A DNA stretch of 64,000 nt from Lineus longissimus (taxonomy: Eukaryota > Nemertea > Pilidiophora > Heteronemertea > Lineidae), in assembly GCF_910592395.1 (NCBI RefSeq), contig NC_088316.1, forward strand, positions 64,001 to 128,000, written 5' to 3'. Within the stretch, counting starts at the first letter, position 1. Every line of letters starts with the position of its first letter. A program made the translations under genes and the position numbers. Shown piece by piece: positions 1 to 10,339 of the stretch. The notes under the pieces were generated by a model. The model was not told the DNA's origin. It saw nothing but the letters and a program-made list of their open reading frames with translations, and searched no databases.

Positions 1-315
1 GCGAATCATGAGCAAGGGCTAATGAGGCGTGAATTCTGTAACATCAGTGGTGCGCATCCCAAGTCCATAATCAAATACATAGCATATTATAGTATAAGGT
101 TTTGTGATTCGGGGCCTTTAGCCTGATGTCACGGGCACGCTAATGCTTAAGATTGTACACTCCACACTCTAGAAATGGAATATGCTGGTATAGCATTGTT
201 TTTTCTCCATGTAACATTACGTCAGTGACGCAGGTCTAATTGCAGTAAGCTCTTCTATTTAAAGTAATTACTTAATCCGCGAGATTAGAAGTCAAGATTT
301 CTTTAGCCTAACTAT

Positions 316-497
316 AGTACCTCTGTCTATAGACGCGCACTAACAACGTGTGACCGTGCACCTTTCATGAAACCTTAGTACCTCTGTCTATAGACGCGCA
401 CTAACAACGTGTGACCGTGCACCTTTCATGAAACCTTAGTACCTCTGTCTATAGACGCGCACTAACAACGTGTGACCGTGCACCTTTCATGAAACCT
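316..497. repeat. Minisatellite, 61-bp unit x3
   Basis: Three essentially identical 61-bp copies start at 316, 377 and 438. Each opens with AGTACCTCTGTCTATAGACG and closes with CTTTCATGAAACC. The near-perfect identity suggests recent expansion. No gene overlaps it. Confidence 0.95.
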
Positions 498-1897
498 GCG
501 ATCGACAAAAACAACAACTCTGTCGATGGCGTATGAATTGCATTACAGATGTCAAGCCGATTCTTGAACAAGCTGGATCTGCCTTGTTTATTTAACATCC
601 CCTTTCGGCCATCCCTAATAACACATACACAAAACAATAATTCAATTCTCCACAATATACTCCCAATGCAGTATGTGATATTATCCTGCCTATGGACACA
701 GTCGAGCTATGTGCTAGACCTAGTTAGAAATAGTTATGTGGTACTAGTAAACCTCAGGGGATAGCCTTATTTTGCTTCCATGGTGAACGGCACAACTCCA
801 AGGATTAAGGGAGGTTCAATCATTTATCGAAACATTGCAGACTGTTTCTATCTGTTATGATAAGTGCTTGCCGTAACAAAAACTGACCGCTACGAAATTA
901 GGGGTGAACAAATCAAATTACAGTGGCGGCTATTGGATGTCCATCGCATCCATCGACACGAGGGATGCCCGCTGACATGCTTGATGTATTTCGGTAACGC
1001 ATTAAAACGTCATGTCTGATGCACTTGTGGGTAGCATGTGATCGACTGATGAATGATAGCACGCATATGACCAGATAACGTAACCTAGAAGTTTTCGATT
1101 ATACTCGGGTGACACTTGTGACTGTGCTCCAACAACTCTCCCAGATATGGCGAACGGTGCAATCAAATCAACGTGAGAGGATTGGTTGCTATTGTCGCTG
1201 AACTGCTGATTCCTTAGTGTTTTATGAAATGACCAGTCTGAGAAATCGGTGACCAGCATGATGAGGTGAGTTTGATTATTGACCCTCGCCTCTTAGCCCC
1301 GTTTCTACCATACAGACCTGCTCTGTCTCGTCGCAGGTCTGATAAATGCAATTGGCAGGCAGGTGTATCAATTCCCACCAGTAATCAACGTGTCAACCCA
1401 GTAATTGTAATGCCATTCATAAGATTTCAAGTTATCTGTGGTCGAGTAGAGACAAGGCCGGGGGGACGAGACAGGGAGGCCAGAAGTCGTAGGCACTTAT
1501 TTTGCTGCAGTCATTGCTGGGTGTGTCAACATACCCAAGGTCTTTCACTCGGGTGTGTTGAAGTGAGCTGAATGACTGACCCAACTATCAAGCCATATGA
1601 AGAACCGACTGGAACCACTTCTTTATCTTAAATGTCACCAATACTTACAGACCGTCATGGGGCATTAGGACCAAGGTGCCAATTGAAGGCTTCCCGATAT
1701 AACCCAACCTTTCATATAACGGTCGAAGTTGTTCAATGTAGTCACATAATAGCAGATTCAGAAAGTTGCTCAAAGTTAAAATATGTGTCACTTTCACTTT
1801 TCAATTTGACGAATGTTTTTTAGCTCATGGTTTAAAGTGTAAAATAATGTTTTTATTCCTATAAACAAATAACAACAACCTCACCATGCTCATGAAA
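498..1897. other. Intergenic, no recognised gene
   Basis: Open frames of up to about 100 codons occur on both strands (for example 1266-1571 plus and 1002-1259 minus). None shows a recognisable domain, hydrophobic signal or convincing splice context. I see nothing I can call functional here. Confidence 0.5.
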
Positions 1898-2136
1898 CCA
1901 ACAGTTCTTGCCGCCCGTGCAATATACCAACAGTTCTTGCCGCCCGTGCAATATACCAACAGTTCTTGCCGCCCGTGCAATATACCAACAGTTCTTGCCG
2001 CCCGTGCAATATACCAACAGTTCTTGCCGCCCGTGCAATATACCAACAGTTCTTGCCGCCCGTGCAATATACCAACAGTTCTTGCCGCCCGTGCAATATA
2101 CCAACAGTTCTTGCCGCCCGTGCAATATACCAACAG
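1898..2136. repeat. Minisatellite, 29-bp unit x8.2
   Basis: A 29-bp unit beginning CCAACAGTTCTTGCCGCCCG repeats head to tail about 8.2 times with almost no divergence. The unit lacks stops in several frames and its length is not a multiple of three. This produces apparent open frames of 70-100 codons on both strands, which are artefacts of the repeat. There are no unique spacers, so it is not a CRISPR array. Confidence 0.95.
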
Positions 2137-3502
2137 GTTCATCAAATAAATTGCAATGAAGCTGATGAGACTAACTCACTTTTTTCTTTGATTTAGTTAG
2201 CTTTATTGACAGAGATGCTCTAAACAGTTTATCGAACACAATAATTATAATTATTTTCCTGGCAGTGGCTTTAAGAATCGCCAATTCATGAGTTAATCAG
2301 CTCAACAGTTCCCTCTAACACTGGCATTCCCCTGCCACACCATGCTCAGCTTAAAAGAAATCCAGCAAATAGCATTAACTTTACATCCGCTTCCACCGCA
2401 CTAAACCCATTTGCCATAACAAGGGCTTAGGGAGGAGTTTTACGACAATCTTATTACGACATGTCGTAAATGGGACCATGGAAGACAACTGGTCACGTGG
2501 CTGACATTGATGGCTTCATTTGACGATTATTGTCTTGGTTGACGGTGGTGCTTCGGGATGCGCTGGTTTTGTCCAGGTTGTGACGGCATCTATTTGGTTT
2601 CCTTATTAATGATCCGGTGTATGTCAGAAAGATACCGAAACAAATCTAATAGACAATGTGGTATCATCTTGTGAGATCTGATGGCTTATTCGATTGGGTT
2701 TAATTCGTATATTGACCATATTGACCAGCAATGTTTAGTTGTTTCTTTCCAAATTGACGGAGAATTTATGTCATAGAGGAACGCAGTGGCCATTTGATAT
2801 ATGCCGGTGGTTATTCAAGAAGGCCGGGGGGGGGGGGGGGGTTGGGGGGGGGGGGGGGCTTTGTGTCATTTCGTGAGTTTTCAGAACCATCTCATCACCA
2901 ACGAATTTGACAAACATCTAGTTATACATTCAATCAGTTAGATGAAGCTTTCGTAAAGACATCATCATTTTCATTCAGTGCAACTTCTCACGCAGACGTT
3001 ATACTGTAGTTTATACTTTTTTAGCACATAGAACTGAGACTCAAATAACAAACCAGGCCGCGGGCAATAACATCTTTGTCGTACCCAACAAATTGACAGT
3101 TGAAACAGACTTTTGTTGTAATGAACTTGATCCAAATTTTGAGTATGAGGAAATGTTTTTTAAGATTCGTGAAGTGGCGCGTAACATAATCGTTATAATA
3201 TCATATGTTGTGTATCTTGAGCGAATGGCACGGAGCTGTTTGCAGAAAATTCGTTTTCAAGTCTTAGAGTTATTCAGCTGAGTGCAGGTCTTATGATTTT
3301 AGATATTCTCCAAGAAAATTTCATTCAGTATTCGTGAGAGGGTAAAGCAAAGGTTCACTTTGGACGACTCAACATCAGCTGAAACGGAAATTTCTCTGTA
3401 GACGACGGCAACGCATTTTGAGATATGTAGAAAACGATGGAACCTGTCTGATGCCACCCAGTGGAAGGAATATCAAACATACACTGAAGACAGAAAGTCA
3501 AC
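2137..3502. other. Intergenic, upstream of GPCR 1
   Basis: No gene is recognised. The stretch contains the double poly-G tract (2826-2858) and leads into the first GPCR gene. It must include that gene's promoter and 5' UTR, but I cannot point to a convincing TATA box or initiator. Confidence 0.45.
2826..2858. repeat. Double poly-G tract
   Basis: Sixteen G, then TT, then fifteen G. On the plus strand this could form a G-quadruplex. It could also be a place where the read or assembly length is unreliable. Confidence 0.9.
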
Positions 3503-5129
3503 ATGGATGCCCCGCAACATTCCATTACAACAGCATTCAATTATCCGTACACAGCCGATCTTGTTACGGAAATACCCGGAAGCTCCCCGAATGTTCTCGA
3601 CCTCTTCATCGGCTATTTCCGTGCCTACGTCATTGGGGCACTAATAACGTTTGGCCTCGTCGGAAACGTATTTTCAGCAGTAGTTTTCTACAGGCGGAGA
3701 AATAAGGAGGACGGTTGGACTTGGTACCTGTTCTGGTTGGCGGTTTCTGACACCGGTTGCCTTCTTACCTCTGGTTTGCCTGAATGGACCGCGCAGGGAC
3801 TGTACTTCGCTACGAATGGGGAAGTGTTCCTCCCCATTTTGACTTTGTCTGATTTTACCTGCAAGACACTGAGGTAGGGTCCGAATTATCTAAAGGTTCT
3901 CATCAACAGCCCGTTTCCTTCATGACCTGAATAATCCAATGAAGGATAGTCCAAAGACACTATTATTTTATTTCAGGTACATTTGGTTCGTAAGCTACCA
4001 TAATTCGACCCTTATCATCACCACATTTGCTCTCGAAAAGTGTATTGTGGTGTGGAAGCCATTGAAACGATCGACTCTGATCACTCGCGGGAGAAGGAGG
4101 GTGGCTCTCCTTGGTATTTTTGCAACATCGTTAATCATGTGGACCATAGGACCGATCACACATGAGGTCGTGGATGACAACAGTCCAATGAAGGTGTGTA
4201 CACGGTGCTCTTTTGTACTCGCTGGGAATAAAATTTATGTGGTGCATATAGTTTGCTTCCTGTACAGTTATCTAAGTTGTCATCTCAATAATGCAAAGTC
4301 AGAAATTATATGTTGCTCTGCTATGACTGAGATGTGTAAAGGTCTCAAACTATCTGAGTCTCTTTTCTTCTCTCCGATCAAGGTGTGTGTGTATGATCTT
4401 ACAAAGATGCCCCGGTGGTTGATCGCCTTCTTCCAGCTTGAAGTACAAGTCGTTCATACCCTCCCTTCCTTCATTATAATGCTGAGCGGCATTTTACTAA
4501 TCATTGGTATACAGCGATCAAGGTAATAGATAGGGGAAATGTCCTGTAGGTAACTCCTTTGAGTCAACCTTAAAGGATGCATACACATCTACTCTAGCGA
4601 CTGACTCGGCTGCCTCCTCAAAACTTAAGTGCTGTTTTTCGTTCACTCGACTACACTGACGGGCTTTTTACCGTGCTTGCGGTTCGGGCCTAAGCAAACC
4701 AAATGATGAACCAGAATACTTTTCCCCTGTAAATGTAATGGGCGAAGTTTGTTGGTTAACAAAAGTTGAATAAAGAACGTTCTTAATTGGCTTTCTTATT
4801 GAATTAACAGAGACAGTGTAAAGACTAATAGCCAGACAGGCCACAAGACGAGAAGAGCTGAAAGCCGCTGTCTCGTCAACCTGATCGCCTTGACAATCAA
4901 CTTTCTGACCTTCATCGGTCCGAACGTGATCGCCTGGTGTGTCTATATCATCCAGTATTATTCCTACGGAACAGCAGACCCTCTGGTTGTGAGTGTGGCC
5001 TGGTTGACAACGTCTTTGGTGCAGGGTAATTACAGTTTGAACGTCGTGTTGTACATGTGTTTCCTACCATTCTTTCGGGAGGAACTTGCCATCATAGTCC
5101 GGGGTCGGTGCAAGCGGACAAAGATTTAG
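3503..5129 (+). CDS. Rhodopsin-type (class A) GPCR, copy 1, four exons
   Basis: Orphan seven-transmembrane receptor in the plasma membrane; ligand unknown. Coding exons are 3503-3873, 3977-4193, 4383-4522 and 4811-5129, all with GT-AG introns, giving 348 residues. The start ATG has a good context (A at -3, G at +4). TM1 holds GNV with N55; TM2 holds LAVSD with D83. C120 before TM3 and C198 in extracellular loop 2 can form the usual disulfide. TM6 has P280 in FIGP. TM7 ends NVVLY (N320, Y324) in place of NPxxY. The DRY position reads EKC (E144-K145-C146), so the usual arginine is lysine. Exon phases are 2, 0, 2. Intron 2 (189 nt) has no stop and keeps frame, so retention would insert 63 residues. 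The adjacent gene at 6477 is a close paralogue. The class assignment is firm; the subfamily is not recognised. Confidence 0.9.
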
Positions 5130-6476
5130 CACACTATTCTTTAAGTCTGTTGCTCTCCTCTCCATGTTATCCACAAACATCTCGCCATCCTGATCGAATT
5201 TGAAAAAATCTTTCCCGGGAGATTGGTTGAGAATCCTGTCACAATACATGTATATGTACATGTACTTATCAGCATGTGAAAAACAACTCAGCAGCTAAAA
5301 AATGATATATCGTAGAAGGATTATTAAGAGATATCATGATTCAACTAAAGTAGGAGCAATTTGTAAATCCATAACCGTTTGGGATGGATTGTGAAGTCGA
5401 CGCATCGCTAAGATCAACATGGTTATGGACTGCGACGACTCCGCCAAGCAGCTGCATCACATTGAGTGCTAAATTCCGCACAAAGACTTACTGATGTTAC
5501 ACTAAGAGCGTGTTCCAGAGACAAAATGACAGGCGATGTTCCATAGTGTATCAAGAGAGAGAGCAGTGAAATCATTCGCTTCATCGGCTAGGTTACGATG
5601 ATTGCTAGCTGTTTCCAATGCTCAGCGAATCGCTACAAACATGAATCAGAAATTATTGCTAAGAAAACGTTAAAGCTTTCAACGCGTCACTAAATATTGA
5701 AATCTTGCGAATGCCGACCATGATAATCTTACTTGAATCATTGCCACCGTTTTTGCTGTTGCGCGTTCATTCTCGAGTGATCTACACTAACTGATTTTAC
5801 TTACAGATTTTTAGATCAATGTAAATGACGCTCCTATTCCATGGACTTGTTAAGCAAGGACAGATCATTATTAGAACGTACTCAAAGTACCTTGTTTGGG
5901 TTTTTATAGAAATATGTCATTTTCACGAAAGGTTACTATGCCTTTCGATATCTCAATGTTGATAAACAAATACCCTCTGGAATACGTAGATGATGGGAGG
6001 TTAAACATATACGATTGAGAAAGAAAGGCGCGGGAACACCCTTTTCGTCATATGTAATGACGGAATATATTACCAATACGTCCATATGTAACTTAATCGT
6101 TGTAATGTTATATCGTTTATGTAACATAAGAACTCATTGGTGAATGCCGGGTGCACCAAAATACTGGAATTCAACTTACTCAGCTAATCTTCTCAGTTAT
6201 GGTTTCGATGTCTTGGTTACATTGAAAATGTTAGTTTTGTTAGCTATGCATAACATACGTAGAACCTTCCCCATTCTCCACAAATATACCAATTGAGACG
6301 TGTTGTTTGCCTGTCCACGGTTTCCACAAGGCCACCAATATCTCAATTTCAACGTGTCATAATAAGCGCCCTCTCGGACAAATTGAAAATTAACAAGTCG
6401 TCAGCGGCGGGCTCCCATAAGCAACACTGCCGACAGATTCGTTGTAGACATCTGATCGAGGAGATATGAAATAATC
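5130..6476. other. Spacer between the two GPCR genes
   Basis: Contains the 3' UTR of GPCR 1 and the promoter and 5' UTR of GPCR 2. Near 5246-5268 there is a palindromic run of alternating ATGTACAT-type words. No other gene is recognised. Confidence 0.5.
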
Positions 6477-8455
6477 ATGGGAACAAGGCAATATTTCTAC
6501 ACGATAGCAGCAGATAATCTGTACACAAACGAGTTTGTTACAAAAATACAACACAACTCCGAAAAAGTGTTGGACGTTTTCATCGGTTATTTCCGTGCCT
6601 ACGTCGTTGGAGCACTGATCGTATTCGGTCTCATCGGCAATGTGCTCTCAGCAGTCATTTTCTACCGGCGGAGAAATAAGGAAGATGGGTGGACTTGGTA
6701 CTTGTTTTGGCTGGCTATCTCTGACACGGCATGCCTCCTTTCCACAGGTCTACCCGAATGGACTTCACACGGGCTGTTTTTCCTCACGGGAGGGAAAACA
6801 TTTCTCCATATTTTGACCTTCTCGGATTTTTCTTGTAGAGCTTTGAGGTTAGTTTTTAATTTATCAGTGGATAAAATTAGTATTCTCTTGCGTAGAGACC
6901 AAGGCATCCGAAATACTGATCATCAATACTGGCACCAATGGGTCAAACTTGGGCATTTATCATTTGCTATCGGGCCGTAGTTTACTGTTTTCAAAGCTTT
7001 CCACAATTTTCATTCAAGGTATATTTGGTTCGTAAGTTTCTATAACTCAACATTTATCATTACTGCATTCTCCATGGAGAAATGCATCATAGTCTGGAAC
7101 CCCTTGAAGCGGTCTACCCTGGTCACCCGTGGAAGAAGGAGGGCAACTCTATCTGGGATCTTTCTATCATCATTAGTCGTGTGGATCACTGCCCCAATCA
7201 CACATGAGGTTTTAGACGATAACAGCCCAATAAAGGTTCGCATATCTATTGCAAAAACTAGGTCTTGGGTCAATTTGTGGGAAATGATTACAACGTATGA
7301 CAACCAATCGGTGTGTGGTTTCAACCACAGCCTTTAAATCAAAACAAAAATTGAAGAACAGGATTTTTTCTGCACAAACTGCTAGCAGACTTCAGCCACA
7401 AAGCAGCAGGTGCAGCTGTCTAGATCATGGCCTAGTCAGCTTTAGACGTGACATAGCCATCACTTGATAGCCGTTGTTGGTAATTAAAATCACGAACAGT
7501 GCATGCAGCCACAAATGACGATTATGCAGTGGCTTAGTCATTTCCACAATTATAATAATATCCATTGTTCATTTCGGTTTCTTCTTCTTTCTCAATAGGT
7601 TTGTGTGTATGACATAACCAAACTTCCTTTGTGGCTTATCGCCTTCTTCATCTGCGAAGCGCAGGCAACGCTGGCCATTCCTTCCTTCATAATCATGCTT
7701 AGTGGAATATTTCTGGTCATCGGGATACAGCGATCGAGGTAACAAAAATAGACACCTTAAGTACCTACATTGAAGAGTTTCACAACGACCATTGTGGCAT
7801 GCTACATTGTACATGGCCGGACAAAAGGCGAGGCGTTATTGGTAACGGCCTTTCCCCATTACCACCGCGCGCACTCCATCAATGAAAGGGTGAACAGGGG
7901 CGAGTCGGGCACTGGAGCTAAGATGTGAGGCGCGGACGTATGTGGTGTGATTCGAAGACCAACTGTCCTTGTTCCTGGAACCTAGCCGACTGTAAGCCGT
8001 TTACATTGTGTTCATATACCTAATGGTTGGTCATTTCGAGTGATTCTGGTGGTCAATTATTGTTCATTTACCTAATGTTCCCTACTGACATACCAAAGCT
8101 GCAGACTCGACAATTTATGGCTTTATCTTTCTTTACAAACAGAGACGCCGTAAAAATGAGTACCAATGCAGGTAGCAACACTAGAAGGGCAGAAACACGA
8201 TGTCTGATGAATCTCATCGCCCTCACCATCAACTTCCTGATCTTTGTAGGACCCAACATCATCGCTTGGTGTATCTACATAATACAGTTTTATTCCCAAG
8301 GTACAGCAGATCCAGAGATTGTGAGTGTTGCCTGGTTGACCACATCCTTGGTACAAGGCAACTTCAGTTTGAATGTCGTGCTGTACATGTGCTTTCTGCC
8401 CTTTTTTAGGGAGGAACTTGCCATGATAGTCTGTGGTAAGTGCAGGCGAGTTTAG
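6477..8455 (+). CDS. Rhodopsin-type (class A) GPCR, copy 2, four exons
   Basis: Tandem paralogue of the gene at 3503, also an orphan receptor. Coding exons are 6477-6847, 7019-7235, 7599-7738 and 8143-8455, giving 346 residues. Exons 1-3 have exactly the same lengths and phases as in copy 1 (371, 217 and 140 nt), and exon 4 is six nucleotides shorter. Introns differ in length (171, 363 and 404 nt). Shared features are GNV with N55, LAISD with D83, C120, the loop-2 cysteine in VCVYD, a proline in TM6 and NVVLY in TM7. The DRY position again lacks arginine (EKC). The N-terminal 30 residues and intracellular tail diverge most, which would fit divergent ligand or coupling. Unlike copy 1, intron 2 is not readable through. 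The reading frame is intact, so it is probably functional. Confidence 0.9.
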
Positions 8456-10271
8456 ACTTAGAACATTTGTAAGTCTCATATAATAATCTCTATCCCATAT
8501 ACAGGAAAAGAAAAGTGTTGTATTGAACTGAAAAGGTTGATATCTTGCTGTCTTAATAGAATTTGACCCAAGGTTCGATACAGATTGAACATTCACGGCA
8601 CACAACATCGGTATCTTTGTTACCATTTTGATGATTGTATCAGTTCAAAGCTGTTTGTTCATTGTAGAGCTAACATTGATTTCATAATGCACACTGCCAC
8701 TTTTGAGTGCAAACCCATTAGTGCCGTATTTACCCATAATTCCATCGAGTACCACCAACTAAGAGGGAAATCCATTCGGTATTCTTTCAAATCACTATAA
8801 AGATCTCCCGAGATTAAAAACCCAAGTCGGGCGTAATCTCGCGCAAGTCATGGCCAGTTAAGCAAATCAGGTAATCAGAGACTCTCCTCATGTGTCACTG
8901 CGCAGGACTATCTTCACTTCCGAATCCCCTGTTTATCCTCTAACTAGATTTCTGTATACTTCCAACACATGTACCGTTGGTTATAAATGGCTGCGAGCAC
9001 TGTGGCGACGCGCTCTGGGACTCCTGCCGGGCACTGATAAGTCGTGCGCTTATCCCCAGCGTCTGGCCGGTGGTAACAAGGCCTGCCGTCCGCTGTAGCG
9101 GTTAATGCGGCGGGAGATTTTCTTCATGGGATGTGCATCTCTGGAGATGAGATCTCGACCGTCAGGTATTTTATAAACATTCGTTAATGGTGGCCGGATT
9201 ACCGCTGTCACTTCCGGGCTCGATGGTCGTTTATTGCCAATCGGGACTTGTAGATTGTGTAGTATGCTGATGCTCGTTATGGTGTAAGATTAGATGACAT
9301 CGCAGCGAGGCCAAAATTATTGTGGACAGTTACTCTAATCACGGGTGTATTGGCACTTACTACTTCTAGTGGACTAGCATTGTCGCTAGGTGGAAGCACA
9401 TTGAAACAATCTGGCTGCCACGGACACCAGACAAATCTTGCTCATCACCCTTCACAACATTAGCTCACATCGCTATCAATACTTGAGGGTGAGTAACCGA
9501 ATGCTGATCATTATTGACGCCAGATAAATATCTTTTTGTGGATGTTATCGAGAAACATCGAGTTTGCAACAAGGAAATTGCTCAAATCCATGTAATGCAA
9601 CACGAAACGCATGGCGTCCGGCGTTCGATCAAAACATGCCACTCACCAGATATCGAACACCGCCACGATATTTCAAACTCCCATCATAACCATACACGGA
9701 CTTGTCGAAATCAAATAAAACCGTCTTCAATCTGAATTTATGACCGAGAATGAGACCGATAAATCACATCGTTCCTATATGGTCTACCTAATGGACTCTG
9801 GGAAGTAGCTTGCCTATTTCATTGCCGGGGTAGATGAGCCGTGGCATTTTATGTCCGCCAAAACTGGTACGGAGGATATATGTTGGGGCGATGATTGGTC
9901 CGTCCAACTTGAACAAAACGAGCAGGACTGGCTCTGTTTATTTTGAAGATCGTTGATTGAACGGATGAAGCGGTGGCTGGGTGACATTAGCGGCTGATGT
10001 CATTACCGCCAGGGTTGTGAATGATTACCAAAAATAGAACGGCACTGACGTTGTCCTCATGAGGTCAAATTGTGATGGAAGATACCACGGAATCTCATTC
10101 CGCGCTAGAAACAAGAGTAACGTTGGCTCAACTTGCCTAGTATTAAAAGGAGTGTCACTTTCACAGCCTATAACAGTATTCTATTGAGATGCGTGGCGAG
10201 AGAAGAAACACAGAGCAATTCCCAACTGTCTTTGAAGACGATTGAAATCCTTACAACAATGAATTACTTAC
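8456..10271. other. GPCR 2 3' flank / Cys-loop receptor intron, no recognised exon
   Basis: Lies between the last GPCR exon and the 68-bp Cys-loop exon. I looked on the minus strand for the next channel exon (expected to encode the MDY...RQ.W segment) and did not find it. Short open frames occur but none has recognisable content. Confidence 0.45.
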
Positions 10272-10339
10272 CACATCTACCTCGTCTATTGGACCCATAC
10301 TTCGTATATTGATGTCCGTCTTTATCACAGTTGGAGCAC
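10272..10339 (-). CDS. Cys-loop receptor exon 3 (68 bp)
   Basis: 68 nt, flanked on the minus strand by acceptor CGTTCCAG and donor GTG|GTAAGT. Completed by the phase-1 base of the previous exon, it reads GAPTVIKTDIN then IRSMGPIDEVDV. This is the first beta strands of the ligand-binding domain just before the MDY..RQ.W segment. The exon ends in phase 0. Confidence 0.88.

Noticed and set aside
1898-2136. Possible CRISPR array (29-bp repeats)
   Set aside because: Units are directly contiguous with no unique spacers, and the window is clearly eukaryotic.
1825-2196. Six overlapping open frames of 68-106 codons on both strands
   Set aside because: They arise because the 29-bp tandem unit lacks stops in most frames. 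The peptides are pure repeat and 29 is not a multiple of three.
5064-5261. Minus-strand frame with FDQDGEMFVDNMERR, EF-hand-like at first sight
   Set aside because: Overlaps the end and 3' flank of GPCR 1. No full EF-hand loop, partner hand or splice context.
8123-8626. 167-codon minus-strand frame
   Set aside because: It is antisense to the last exon of the second GPCR, which has strong family evidence.
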